64,000 bases of DNA from Streptomyces sp. NBC_01016 (GTDB lineage: Bacteria > Actinomycetota > Actinomycetes > Streptomycetales > Streptomycetaceae). The notes beneath the pieces are model-generated. The model ran no database searches. It was not told where the DNA came from and worked only from the letters and a program-made list of their open reading frames with translations. This document shows positions 28,361 through 36,847 of the stretch, one piece after another. Where the stretch lies: contig NZ_JAPEOQ010000001.1 of NCBI RefSeq assembly GCF_026341035.1, positions 2,728,001 through 2,792,000 of the forward strand. Direction: 5' to 3'. Each line of letters starts with the position of its first letter. Position 1 is the first letter of the stretch. The translations under genes and the position numbers were made by a program.

Positions 28361-29590
28361 TCAGTCCTTGCTGGGTTCGTTCGAGGAGCCGAGTTCGTTG
28401 GATGAGCCGAGCTCGTCCGAGGAGCTGAGCCCGTTCGAGGAGCTGCGCTCGTTCAGTGAGCTGAGCTCGTTCAATGAGCGGCGGAGGATGTCGACGACGA
28501 GGTCGGCGCCCGCGCGCATCGGGTTGATCCGGACCGTCCAGTCGGCGAGCGCGGGCGCGTCGTCGAGGGCCGACCTGGACATGCGGTAGAAGAGCGGCGC
28601 GATCTCGTACCGGGAGTTGGAGCCCACCGGGTAGGGCGCCGCCCCGAAGCGCGCGGCCACGTCCGGGAGTTCGCGCGCCACGGGCCGCTCCAGGCGCACC
28701 AGCAGGCAGCGGTCCTGCGCGTTGGCGATCCGTACCTCGGCGACGCCCGGCACCTCACCGGCCGCCAGCCGCTCGGCGACCTCGGCGCCCACCCGCGACT
28801 GCAACGCCCACATCACCGGTACGTGGGTCAGGGCGCGCAGCGCGTCGAGCGCCTGGTGGCCCTGGACCTGGCCGCCGCCCGAGTAGTTGTCCGCGCGGAC
28901 GTGCTCGACGAGGTCACGGGCGCCGACGACGGCACCGATGCCTTCCGGGCCGTGCAGCTTGAACAGGGAGAAGCAGGAGGCGTCGGCGCCCAGTTCGACC
29001 CCGGAGGCCGGCACCCGCATGACGGCGTAGTTGTCGTCGACGATCGTGCGCACCCCGGCCTCCCGGCAGGCGGCGAGCACCGCGGCGGGGTCGTAGGAGT
29101 CGCCGAGCCGCTGCCGCGTGTGCTGCACGTACGCCCAGCGGAACCGGCCGGAGGCCAGCTCGGCGCGCAGCGCGTCGAGGTCGTTGAAGTCGACCTCATG
29201 GGTGCGGGCGCCGATGCCGCGCAGCGTGACCTCGGTGGTGCGGTAGACCGGCGCGCGGTGGATGAGCAGCGGATCGCCCGCGCTCACCGCCCCGTTCAGC
29301 GCGGCCCGGATGGCGCCCGTGCCCGCGCCCTGGACGAGGGCCGCGTCCTCGGCGCCGAAGAACTCGGCGAGCACGGCCTCCACCTGGGCGGTGGTCCGGG
29401 GCCTGCCGAGCCCGGGCACCACGCCCGCGTCGGCGGCGAACAATTCGGGCCCCTCGAAGTGCGCGGCCGTGCACTCCAGAAGCCGGAACTGCCGGGCGGC
29501 GGCGTCCTCGACGGAGACGGTGGCCAGGGGGTGAGTGGTGGGCAGCGACGGGGAATTCACAGGGGTCGACGGGGTGTTCACAGGGGTCAT
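28361..29590 (-). CDS. yhfS: YhfS-like PLP-dependent aminotransferase-fold enzyme
   Basis: A 409-aa fold-type I PLP protein. It shows GAGTGAIRAALNGAVSAGDP (cofactor loop), RTIVDDNYAVMRV with the Asp that holds the pyridine nitrogen, and the Schiff-base Lys in SCFSLFKLHGPEGIGAVVG. The E. coli counterpart is about 361 aa. The extra length is an N-terminal TPVNTPS-like repeat and a C-terminal hexapeptide repeat (six units such as SLNELS, SSNELG). Three bases separate it from php. Substrate is unknown. Confidence 0.87.
   Translation of the reverse strand: MTPVNTPSTPVNSPSLPTTHPLATVSVEDAAARQFRLLECTAAHFEGPELFAADAGVVPGLGRPRTTAQVEAVLAEFFGAEDAALVQGAGTGAIRAALNGAVSAGDPLLIHRAPVYRTTEVTLRGIGARTHEVDFNDLDALRAELASGRFRWAYVQHTRQRLGDSYDPAAVLAACREAGVRTIVDDNYAVMRVPASGVELGADASCFSLFKLHGPEGIGAVVGARDLVEHVRADNYSGGGQVQGHQALDALRALTHVPVMWALQSRVGAEVAERLAAGEVPGVAEVRIANAQDRCLLVRLERPVARELPDVAARFGAAPYPVGSNSRYEIAPLFYRMSRSALDDAPALADWTVRINPMRAGADLVVDILRRSLNELSSLNERSSSNGLSSSDELGSSNELGSSNEPSKD
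28370..28477. repeat. 18-bp minisatellite encoding hexapeptide repeats at the YhfS C-terminus
   Basis: Six degenerate 18-base units (of the type gagctgagctcgttcgag) lie in frame before the last two codons of yhfS. They give SLNELS, SLNERS, SSNGLS, SSDELG, SSNELG and SSNEPS. Confidence 0.85.
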
Positions 29591-29592
29591 CG

Positions 29593-30540
29593 TCAGATCT
29601 CCTCCACGCTCGCGCCGGTCAGGAAGCGCAGCGGATTGCGCCGTGTCATCAGGTCGACGAGGTCGTCGTCCACCCCGGCGGCGCGCAGCCTCGGCAGGAA
29701 GGAGCGGAACAGGTGCCCGTAGCCCTGGCCGCCCTCCGTCAGCAGGTAGCCGTGCCGGGAGATGTCGCAGCTGAGTAGGGCCCGGTCGGCGTGCCCGGCC
29801 TCGATCAGGCTCAGCAGCAGCCGGAGTCGGGTGTCGTCGCTCTGGTAGCTCTCCTTGCCGACCGTGTCGAACGCGACGTACGCGCCGCTCGCCGCCAGCT
29901 CCTTGTGCACGCCCGGGTCGTCGAGCAGGTCCTGGTGACCGATGGATACGCGCTCCGGAAGCAGCCCCTCGGCCGTCAGCAGCTCCAACTGGGCGAGGCC
30001 GCCGCGCCCGAGCTGGGCGTGCGTCGCGACGGAGAGCCCGGTGGCGCTCGCGGCCCGCGCGGCGGCCCGCAGCGAGCGGCTCTCGGGCTCGCTCGGCAGG
30101 TCGCCGTGGCTGCCGATCTCCCCGAGGACACCGGGTCGGATGCCGGTGCCACCGAAGCCGTCCTCGATCTCGCGCACGAGGGTTTCGGTGAGCCGCTCGA
30201 CGCTCGCGTCGGCCAGCTCCGGGGTGTGGAAGGGCTCGTAGTACCAGCCGGTCGCCGCGACGACCGCGACCCCGCTCTCGCGGGAGAGGGCGGCGAGCGC
30301 GCCCGGATCGCGGCCCATGCCGCGGCAGGTCAGCTCCACGACGAGCGAGAGATCGAACTCGTCGCGCAGCGCCGCCAGTTCGGCGGCGATCGAGGGGCCG
30401 TGCCGCCGCGGATCGAGAACGGCGGCGCCGTCGCCCTTGAGATCCAGGTCCAGGGCGAGGTGCTCGTGGGCGAGGGCGGGGCCGCGGACGGCTTCGTGGG
30501 AAAGGGGGCCCGTGACGGTGTGGAGGGTGGTGGTGTGCAT
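29593..30540 (-). CDS. php: Phosphotriesterase homology protein (Php/YhfV-like)
   Basis: A 315-aa amidohydrolase-superfamily TIM barrel. Metal ligands read in order: His25 and His27 (LAHEHLALDL), the bridging Glu in VLGEIGSHG (as in E. coli PHP, replacing the carbamylated Lys of true phosphotriesterases), His in ATHAQLG, His in SIGHQDLLDD and Asp in LLSCDISRHGY. It is probably a lactonase or related hydrolase, not a pesticide esterase. The ATG at 30540 has GGAGAGGA upstream. It lies between yhfT and yhfS, about 100 bases after yhfT. Confidence 0.9.
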   Translation of the reverse strand: MHTTTLHTVTGPLSHEAVRGPALAHEHLALDLDLKGDGAAVLDPRRHGPSIAAELAALRDEFDLSLVVELTCRGMGRDPGALAALSRESGVAVVAATGWYYEPFHTPELADASVERLTETLVREIEDGFGGTGIRPGVLGEIGSHGDLPSEPESRSLRAAARAASATGLSVATHAQLGRGGLAQLELLTAEGLLPERVSIGHQDLLDDPGVHKELAASGAYVAFDTVGKESYQSDDTRLRLLLSLIEAGHADRALLSCDISRHGYLLTEGGQGYGHLFRSFLPRLRAAGVDDDLVDLMTRRNPLRFLTGASVEEI

Positions 30541-30644
30541 GGTGGGGGTGTCCTCTCCTGTGTGCTGGACCGCTCCTGTGTGCTGGGCCGGTGAGTCGGC
30601 CTGGGCGCCGGCCCGGTGGTGGCCGGGCGGCGTCGGCCGCGGGC

Positions 30645-32009
30645 TCACCCCTTGATCGGGGTGAACAGATCCAGCCAGTACAGGATGTTGAGCACGATGC
30701 CGCCGACGATCACGGCGGCAGGCGCCGCGGCCATCCGTACGACGGGGCGGCCCATCGCCTCGTTGAGCAGGTAGAGCCCGCCCACGATGAGGATGCCGAG
30801 CCCCGCGCCCATCGCGTTCGCGGCCATCAACGAGCCGAACAGGATGGCCAGTTGCAGCGCATCGCTGATCGCGCTGCGCAGGTGTTCCGAGGAGTCCCGC
30901 ACGCTCGGCAGCTTGCCGAGGAACTTGCCGATGTACGACAGGGCGAGCACCTCGACCGCGAAGACGAGCGCGCCGACGACCGCCGCGAGGATCGGGTTCG
31001 GCATCAGGTAGCCGATGGGGTAGACGAGCGTGAAGCCCGCGATGCCGTACGCGCCGGAGGCCAGGGCCGTCGTCGCGATCAGCGGGATGAAGCCGAAGAC
31101 GCGGTAGAAGTCGACCTGCGCGGCCTCGCTGTAGTTCCCCTTGGCGATCAGGAAGCTGGTGGCCTCGCCGCCGCCGAAGACGTGCATCTGCGCCAGGAGA
31201 CAGATGCCCGCGCCGAGCACCATGAACAGCGGCAGGTACTTGCGCAGTCGGGCCGCGCTCGCGCTGAACAGGGAGGCCATCGGGTCGTCGGCGGGAGCGA
31301 GCTCCTCGCCTTCGTCGGCCTCCTCGGTCTTGTTCGCCCGGTCCACCTTGCGCTGCTTGAGGTCCTTGTTGATCGCGAGCCCGATCAGCATCAGGACGCC
31401 GACGGCCATGGCGATGGCGCCCGCGAAGACGGTCGGCCACAGCTTCATCGTCATGACGACGAGCGCGAGTTCGACGACGCCCGCGATCCCGCCCCACTTG
31501 CGCCCGAACTGCTTGGTGATGGCGAGCACCGGGAACAGCGTGAACAGGAACAGGATCGGCGTCGACATCTCCTGCATCGCGGTCAGGAAGTCGACGGGCA
31601 GATCGTGCGCCAGGTTGTTGGCGCCGCTCAGGCCGAAGACGACGACCGCGCCCCAGGCGCCGCCCAGGATCGGGGCGAGCCACTTCTTGGGCGACAGGAT
31701 GCCGAGGATGTCGGTCGGCAGGAACAGCAGCCACGGGTTGAGGACGCCCGAGGACAGGGCCATCGGGGCGCCGAGCCCGAAGATGAACCCGGCGGAGAGC
31801 CCGAAGGAGACCGCCGTGGTGGCGCTGCGGGTGGACCGCCCCTGGATGAAGTCGAGCATGAAGGGGCGTACGCCGTCGTTGAAGACGGCCAGGGCCATGT
31901 GCGAGATGAACGCGGTCAGGGCGCACAGGGCGATCACGGTGAGCTGCTGCGCGAGCGTGAAGTCGAGGTTCGCGCCGGCGGCGAGGACTGGGCCGGGGGA
32001 GGTGGTCAT
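30645..32009 (-). CDS. yhfT: YhfT-like multi-pass membrane transporter
   Basis: A 454-aa membrane protein with about 11 or 12 hydrophobic segments and a charged central loop near residues 218-250 (KQRKVDRANKTEEADEGEEL). Recognisable stretches are FISHMALAVFNDGVRPFMLD, FGLGAPMALSSGVLNPWLLF, PTDILGILSPKKWLAPILGG and NAMGAGLGILIVGGLYLLNE. It matches the E. coli YhfT type; likely importer of the pathway substrate. The stop is followed by a gap of about 100 bases before php. ATG start. Confidence 0.88.
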   Translation of the reverse strand: MTTSPGPVLAAGANLDFTLAQQLTVIALCALTAFISHMALAVFNDGVRPFMLDFIQGRSTRSATTAVSFGLSAGFIFGLGAPMALSSGVLNPWLLFLPTDILGILSPKKWLAPILGGAWGAVVVFGLSGANNLAHDLPVDFLTAMQEMSTPILFLFTLFPVLAITKQFGRKWGGIAGVVELALVVMTMKLWPTVFAGAIAMAVGVLMLIGLAINKDLKQRKVDRANKTEEADEGEELAPADDPMASLFSASAARLRKYLPLFMVLGAGICLLAQMHVFGGGEATSFLIAKGNYSEAAQVDFYRVFGFIPLIATTALASGAYGIAGFTLVYPIGYLMPNPILAAVVGALVFAVEVLALSYIGKFLGKLPSVRDSSEHLRSAISDALQLAILFGSLMAANAMGAGLGILIVGGLYLLNEAMGRPVVRMAAAPAAVIVGGIVLNILYWLDLFTPIKG

Positions 32010-32024
32010 GGCATGTCCCTGGGC

Positions 32025-32381
32025 TTACGAGCGGTCGGCGATCGCGCGGGCGATGAGCGGCGCGATCCGGTCGATCTGGTCCATGGAGAAGCCGAACACC
32101 TTCTTGCCGTCCGCGAGTAGGGAGTCGACCTCCTCCGCCGTGGGCACGCCGCGGCCGAAGGTGTGGCAGGCGGGCTGCCCCATCAGGCCGACCAGGACGC
32201 CGAGGGAGGCCCCGGCCCCGGTGTGACAGGTGCCGAGGAAGTAGTCGGCCTGTCCGGCGCGCAGCTTCATCGCGGCGTCCATGTCGCTGGAGACGGTGAC
32301 CTCGACGCCGTCGAGCCCCAACTCCTTGATGGTGTTCGCTACTTCGACCTTGCCGACGCCGCCGGTGAGGATCTTCGTCAT
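32025..32381 (-). CDS. yhfU: YhfU-like DUF2620 protein
   Basis: A 118-aa cytosolic protein, close in length to E. coli YhfU. Glycine-rich start TKILTGGVGKVEVANTIKEL is followed by KLRAGQADYFLGTCHTGAG (a conserved CHTG), VLVGLMGQPACHTFGRGVPT and a short C-terminal helix. The compact alpha/beta pattern loosely recalls PTS EIIB-like domains, which is only a suggestion. It lies 15 bases upstream of yhfT and is probably its partner. Confidence 0.85.
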   Translation of the reverse strand: MTKILTGGVGKVEVANTIKELGLDGVEVTVSSDMDAAMKLRAGQADYFLGTCHTGAGASLGVLVGLMGQPACHTFGRGVPTAEEVDSLLADGKKVFGFSMDQIDRIAPLIARAIADRS

Positions 32382-32402
32382 GGCTGGTTCCCTCTCTCGG
32401 GC

Positions 32403-32780
32403 TCAGTGGGTGGTGTGCTGCCGCGCCAGGACGGCGAGGTGCAGGGCGAGGAAGTTGACCTCGGACTCCGGCAGGGAGGCGCCGAGTTCGGAGTGGGCGC
32501 GTGCGGAGACGCGGTGGGCACGCTCGACGGCCTCGGGGTGGTCGGCCAGTTCGCCGGCCACCTGCTCGTCCGTGAGGAACTGGTCGATGGGCGCGCCGTC
32601 GAGCAGCCGGGTGAGCGCCATCATCAGATGGCTGGTGAGCATTCCGGCGCTCTCCTCCGTGACGGTGTGGCCCGCCTCCTCCAGAGCGGTCAGCTCGGAG
32701 GTCACGAAGTCGGCGACCTCGGGCCTGACCTGGCCGCCCTCACGGAACAGCTGGATGCGGAGGGCTAGTTGGTCGTCCAT
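32403..32780 (-). CDS. yhfY: YhfY-like single PRD-domain protein
   Basis: A 125-aa stand-alone PTS regulation domain. PRD-like motifs are TEESAGMLTSHLMMALTRLL and PESEVNFLALHLAVLARQ, each with a conserved His. There is no DNA-binding or EII domain. The ATG at 32780 has a perfect GGAGGT site; the longer frame upstream reads through the promoter. It is first gene of the polycistronic yhf unit, downstream of the predicted promoter at 32806. Confidence 0.85.
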   Translation of the reverse strand: MDDQLALRIQLFREGGQVRPEVADFVTSELTALEEAGHTVTEESAGMLTSHLMMALTRLLDGAPIDQFLTDEQVAGELADHPEAVERAHRVSARAHSELGASLPESEVNFLALHLAVLARQHTTH

Positions 32781-32805
32781 CGGACCTCCAAGCGATACGG
32801 GCGAG

Positions 32806-32830
32806 ACAGTAACCGGGATTCTGGATTCTG
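32806..32830 (-). promoter_or_regulatory. Predicted promoter/operator of the yhfYUT-php-yhfSXW operon
   Basis: A 25-base segment identical at 23 positions to that in front of yhfZ (33889-33913). Read on the minus strand it ends in GGTTACTGT, with the -10 TACTGT (32806-32811). The region where the -35 should lie is poor (GGATCA), so activation or control through the shared ATCCAGAATCC spacer is plausible. It lies 26 bases before the yhfY start. Confidence 0.6.
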
Positions 32831-32879
32831 ATCCGAGTCGTGGGTCCCCCACTCGGGACTCGCGACAGGGTGTCGTCGG

Positions 32880-32918
32880 TACGTGTTGTTGCTACGTGCT
32901 GTTGTTACGTGTTGTTGT
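32880..32918. repeat. Three tandem 13-bp repeats between yhfZ and yhfY
   Basis: tacgtgttgttgc, tacgtgctgttgt and tacgtgttgttgt lie head to tail (32880-32892, 32893-32905, 32906-32918). They are just downstream of the yhfZ stop and about 50 bases upstream of the yhfY promoter motif. They are low in GC for this genome. Confidence 0.85.
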
Positions 32919-32936
32919 CGGTACGCATGTCTGCCG

Positions 32937-33881
32937 TCAGTACGAGGGGATGCGATCGCCTCTCAGTACCTCGGACTGGAGCTGCGCCACCTGCGACAGA
33001 TCGAGGGCGTCGTGCACCGCGGACAGCGCCTTCGCGCCCTCGGTCCTGCCGATGATCGCCGCACTGGAGTTGCGCAGCGCCAGATCGCGGGTGACCTCGT
33101 CCCCCAGAGGCAGTACGTCCACCTCCATGCCGAGCCGGCCCTGCACCTCGTCGAGGTTCCAGACGGTGGCGTCGACCTGGTCCTGTGCGAACAGGTCGCG
33201 CAGCTGCATGTAGGAGGACTCGACCCACTGGACGTTCTCGTGCCCCGCGAAGGCGCGCTCCGCCAGCATCCGGTGGTCCTCGGACGTGTGGTCGACGGCG
33301 ACCCGCAGCCCGGAAGCGTTCAGGTCGGCGCCCTTGCGCACCAGGAATCCGTGCGCACCTACGTAGGTGGCGGGTCCGAGGTCGGCGACGAGCGCCAGGC
33401 TGTCCTCGTGCTGCTCGACCAGGCCGTCCGCCGCGAGCCGCGACAGCACGACGAGGTCGACCTTGCCTTCCAGCAGTGCGGAGGTACGGGCGCCCGCGCC
33501 ACGCATGAAGGTGATGGCGAACGGTGTACCGGCCGCTTCGAAGGCGGCGCGCAGACCCGTCGCGAGACCTTCGTAGCGTCGCGAGTAGGGGAGCGGCATC
33601 GCGGCCAGCAGGGTGCCGAGGCCGGAGAGCTGCCACAGGATGGCGCGCTCCGAATGGGTCAGGAAGGTGCCCAGGTGGCCGCGGGCCGTGGTCCCGATGG
33701 CGCCGGACTCCTCCAGGAGGCGCAGCGCGGCCTGCACCGTCCCGTTCCCACAGCCCAGCTCCTGGGCCAGGTCCTTCACGCGGGGCAGTCGCGTCTCCGG
33801 CTCGTGCCCCATCAGGAGGACCGCGAGCCGTCGCGCCGCAAGACCGTTCCGCGTGAGGAAACGATCGTCGAAACCGTTCAC
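32937..33881 (-). CDS. yhfZ: YhfZ-like GntR-type transcriptional regulator
   Basis: A 314-aa protein with an N-terminal winged helix-turn-helix (LPRVKDLAQELGCGNGTVQAALRLLEESGAI, about residues 32-62). The C-terminal ligand-binding region resembles periplasmic binding proteins: PFAITFMRGAGARTSALLEG, ADLNASGLRVAVDHTSEDHR and FAQDQVDATVWNLDEVQGRL. It matches E. coli YhfZ in layout. The start was set at GTG 33881: an upstream in-frame extension would run through the promoter. The -10 ends 7 bases before GTG, so the mRNA is probably leaderless. Likely controls its own and the yhfY promoter. Confidence 0.82.
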   Translation of the reverse strand: MNGFDDRFLTRNGLAARRLAVLLMGHEPETRLPRVKDLAQELGCGNGTVQAALRLLEESGAIGTTARGHLGTFLTHSERAILWQLSGLGTLLAAMPLPYSRRYEGLATGLRAAFEAAGTPFAITFMRGAGARTSALLEGKVDLVVLSRLAADGLVEQHEDSLALVADLGPATYVGAHGFLVRKGADLNASGLRVAVDHTSEDHRMLAERAFAGHENVQWVESSYMQLRDLFAQDQVDATVWNLDEVQGRLGMEVDVLPLGDEVTRDLALRNSSAAIIGRTEGAKALSAVHDALDLSQVAQLQSEVLRGDRIPSY

Positions 33882-33888
33882 GCCAAAG

Positions 33889-33917
33889 ACAGTAACCAGG
33901 ATTCTGGATACTGGCAA
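33889..33917 (-). promoter_or_regulatory. Promoter/operator of yhfZ
   Basis: On the minus strand: -35 TTGCCA (33912-33917), 17-base spacer containing ATCCAGAATCC, -10 TACTGT (33889-33894), 7 bases to the GTG. The spacer and -10 repeat almost exactly in front of yhfY. Confidence 0.65.
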
Positions 33918-34003
33918 GGGTGTCGGATCTATGCGGTCATGGGCCCAAGGTCCGTGGGCCACCCAGCGCTCGACGGCGGCAGGCGGCAGGAAGAGAGGCA
34001 GGC

Positions 34004-35947
34004 GTGGCGAACCCGGTACCCCCGCGCGATCGGACGGATCAGCCCTGGCGTTCCGAGGGCGCTCCGCCCCCTCCGCCCCCGCCGGGACCCAAGCGCAAGA
34101 TGCCCGGCGGCTGGGGCGGCCTCATCCTGACGGCCCTGATCGTCTACCTCATCGCCAACCTGGTGCTGTCGTTCTTCAACGAGGGCGACGAGCCGACCGT
34201 CTCGTACACCGAGTTCAGCAAGCAGGTCGAGGCCGACAACGTCACCAAGATCTACTCCAAGGGCGACGCGATCCAGGGCGAGCTCAAGAAGGAGAAGCCC
34301 ACCCCCAAGGACAGCGACAGCAAGCGCAAGAACTACACCAAGTTCACGACGCAGCGCCCGGCCTTCGCCGACGACGACCTCTGGGCCAACCTGGAGAAGC
34401 ACGACGTCACCGTGACGGCCGAACCCGTCGTCCAGGAACGCAGCTTCCTGTCCAACCTGCTCATCTCGCTCGCCCCGATGCTCCTGCTCGTCGTGCTGTG
34501 GGTGTTCATCGCGCGGCGCATGAGCCAGGGCATGGGCGGCGGCGCGGGCGGCATGCTCGGCCGCAAGCAGCCGCCCAAGCCGGTCGAGCTCGAACCGGGC
34601 AAGAAGCGCACCACGTTCGAGGACGTCGCCGGCATCGACGAGGTCGAGGGCGAGCTCAACGACGTCGTCGACTTCCTCAAGAACCCCGACGACTACCGCA
34701 CCATGGGCGCCAAGATGCCGCGCGGTGTGCTGCTCGCGGGCCCGCCCGGCACCGGCAAGACGCTGCTCGCGCGCGCGGTGGCAGGTGAGGCCGGGGTGCC
34801 GTTCTTCTCCGCGTCCGCCTCGGAGTTCATCGAGATGATCGTCGGCGTCGGCGCCTCACGCGTGCGTGAGCTGTTCGCCGAGGCCCGCAAGGTCGCTCCG
34901 TCGATCATCTTCATCGACGAGATCGACACCATCGGCCGGGCCCGCGGCGGTGGCGGCGGCGTGGGCGGTCACGACGAGCGTGAGCAGACCCTGAACCAGA
35001 TCCTCACGGAGATGGACGGCTTCAGCGGTTCCGAGGGCGTCATCGTCATCGCGGCCACCAACCGCGCGGACGTCCTCGACCCGGCCCTGACCCGCCCCGG
35101 CCGCTTCGACCGGATCGTCAACGTCTCGCCGCCCGACCGCGGCGGCCGCGAGTCCATCCTCAAGATCCACACCCGCGACATCCCGCTCGCCCCCGACGTC
35201 GACCTCGGCCAGGTCGCCCGTACGACCCCGGGCATGACCGGCGCCGAACTCTCCAACCTCGCCAACGAGGCCGCCCTGCTCGCCGTCAAGCGCAAGCAGA
35301 AGCAGGTCAGCCAGTCCGACCTCTCCGAAGCGCTCGAAAAGGTCCAGCTCGGCGCCGAGCGGCCCCTGGTGATGCCCGACGAGGAGCGCCGCCGCACCGC
35401 CTTCCACGAGAGCGGCCACGCCCTCCTCGGCATGCTGCAGCCCGGCGCCGACCCCGTCCGCAAGATCACGATCGTGCCGCGCGGCCGCGCCCTCGGCGTC
35501 ACGCTCTCCACCCCGGACTCCGACAAGTACGCGTACACGGAGGAGTACCTGAGGGGCCGCATCATCGGCGCCCTCGGAGGCATGGCGGCCGAACACGTCG
35601 TCTACGGAGTCATCACGACCGGCGCCGAGAACGACCTGGAGCAGGTCACCAACATCGCCCGCGGCATGGTCGCCCGCTGGGGCATGAGCGAGAAGGTCGG
35701 CCGCCTGTCCGCTCTTCCGAACGACGCCCAGCAGGCGTACGGGCTGGCCGCCGCCCCCGACACCCTCGACACGATCGACGGCGAAATGCGCCGCATCGTG
35801 GACGAGTGCTACACGGAGGCGTGCCAGAAGCTGCGCGACAACCGGGACAAGCTCGACGCGCTGGCCGAGGCGCTCATGGAGAACGAGACGCTGGAGGAGG
35901 CCGACGCGTACCGGATCGCCGGCGTCACGCGCTTCACCAAGGACTGA
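34004..35947 (+). CDS. ftsH: FtsH-family ATP-dependent zinc metalloprotease (paralog)
   Basis: Membrane-anchored AAA+ protease that removes damaged and short-lived proteins. A Pro-rich cytosolic start is followed by TM1 (about 38-56) and an extracytoplasmic part. TM2 ([20 protein letters not shown]) precedes the AAA domain with GPPGTGKT and [15 protein letters not shown]. The peptidase has HESGH (zinc, catalytic Glu) and the third ligand in ENDLEQVT. Length is 647 aa. GTG 34004 is preceded by GAGAGGCAGG. It lies outside the usual ftsH locus near folE/folP, so it is probably a second copy. Confidence 0.92.
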   Translation: MANPVPPRDRTDQPWRSEGAPPPPPPPGPKRKMPGGWGGLILTALIVYLIANLVLSFFNEGDEPTVSYTEFSKQVEADNVTKIYSKGDAIQGELKKEKPTPKDSDSKRKNYTKFTTQRPAFADDDLWANLEKHDVTVTAEPVVQERSFLSNLLISLAPMLLLVVLWVFIARRMSQGMGGGAGGMLGRKQPPKPVELEPGKKRTTFEDVAGIDEVEGELNDVVDFLKNPDDYRTMGAKMPRGVLLAGPPGTGKTLLARAVAGEAGVPFFSASASEFIEMIVGVGASRVRELFAEARKVAPSIIFIDEIDTIGRARGGGGGVGGHDEREQTLNQILTEMDGFSGSEGVIVIAATNRADVLDPALTRPGRFDRIVNVSPPDRGGRESILKIHTRDIPLAPDVDLGQVARTTPGMTGAELSNLANEAALLAVKRKQKQVSQSDLSEALEKVQLGAERPLVMPDEERRRTAFHESGHALLGMLQPGADPVRKITIVPRGRALGVTLSTPDSDKYAYTEEYLRGRIIGALGGMAAEHVVYGVITTGAENDLEQVTNIARGMVARWGMSEKVGRLSALPNDAQQAYGLAAAPDTLDTIDGEMRRIVDECYTEACQKLRDNRDKLDALAEALMENETLEEADAYRIAGVTRFTKD

Positions 35948-35972
35948 ACGGCACGGCCCCCGCAGGAACCCG

Positions 35973-35998
35973 GCCCGCACGCCTCACGGCGTGCGGGC
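35973..35998. terminator. Bidirectional terminator between ftsH and the methyltransferase gene
   Basis: Perfect 11-bp stem gcccgcacgcc (35973-35983) / ggcgtgcgggc (35988-35998) with a tcac loop. The loop holds the stop codon of the converging minus-strand gene. Confidence 0.8.
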
Positions 35999-36847
35999 TA
36001 TCAAGTACCTGAAGACATTGGGCATCCACACGGTGCCGTCGCCGCGCACATGCGCCTGGAGCGCCTCGGACACCTCCTTGTCGACCTGCGCCAGATCCGT
36101 CGCCCCCACGGCGGCGTCGAACAGGCCCGTCGACAGCAACCCGCGCACCGCGCTCTCGGCGTCCGCGTACCCGAAGGGGCACGCCACCCGGCCCGAGCCG
36201 TCGGGCCGCAGCCCCGCCCGCTGAGCGACCTCCTCCAGGTCGTCACGGAGCGCCGGGCGCCAACTCCCCGTACTACGTAGCGGGTCGGCGAGTTTTGTGG
36301 CCACCCGGAGGACGGACGACGTGGCACAGCGTTCCGGTGGACCCCAGCCGACGAGCACCACGGCGGCGCCCCTGCCCGCCAGCGGGGCCACGCTCTCCAG
36401 ACGCGCGGAGAGCCCCTCGGAGTCCCCGGCCACACACCCGATCGGATGGAAGTCGGTGATCACGTTGTACGGGGCTCCGCCGGGATCGGCCGCGGTGAGA
36501 TCGTCGGCGTCGGCCGTCGTGAGCCGGACGTCCGCGGGCTCCCGCGGCCGGTACGCGTCGGGCAGCAGCCGCTCCTCGGCCAGGGCGAGGAGCTCGGGAT
36601 CCGAGGGCTCGACGCCGGTCACGGCCGCGCCGCGCGACGCCGCCATGAGAAGCGCGAGACCGGAGCCGCAGTCAAGGCCGAGGAGCCGGGTGCCCGAACC
36701 GACCTCCAGACGCTGATAGACCGCTTCGTAGAGCGGCACCAGCATCCGTTCCTGTATCTCCGCCCAGTCACGCGCGCGTGCGCACAAGTCCGTCTGCGGC
36801 GCGGGCGCCGTGTGAGGGAGGTGCCGTCGCACGAGCGTAGGTGTCAT
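35984..36847 (-). CDS. SAM-dependent methyltransferase
   Basis: A 287-aa class I methyltransferase. Motif I is LLGLDCGSGLALLMAASRGA (residues about 53-72), followed by the acidic GVEPSDPELLALAEERLL and the motif AADPGGAPYNVITDF. Substrate is unknown. The ATG at 36847 follows GGGGAAC on the minus strand; an upstream in-frame extension overlaps proS and is unlikely to be translated. It diverges from proS across about 275 bases. Confidence 0.75.
   Translation of the reverse strand: MTPTLVRRHLPHTAPAPQTDLCARARDWAEIQERMLVPLYEAVYQRLEVGSGTRLLGLDCGSGLALLMAASRGAAVTGVEPSDPELLALAEERLLPDAYRPREPADVRLTTADADDLTAADPGGAPYNVITDFHPIGCVAGDSEGLSARLESVAPLAGRGAAVVLVGWGPPERCATSSVLRVATKLADPLRSTGSWRPALRDDLEEVAQRAGLRPDGSGRVACPFGYADAESAVRGLLSTGLFDAAVGATDLAQVDKEVSEALQAHVRGDGTVWMPNVFRYLIARTP

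Noticed and set aside
29593..31926. A 777-codon minus-strand frame joining php to the yhfT region
   Set aside because: Its first ~460 codons are a shadow of yhfT; php begins at the ATG at 30540 with its own ribosome site.
25899..33881. Secondary-metabolite gene cluster
   Set aside because: No synthase, NRPS, PKS or terpene gene; all members fit the yhf set.
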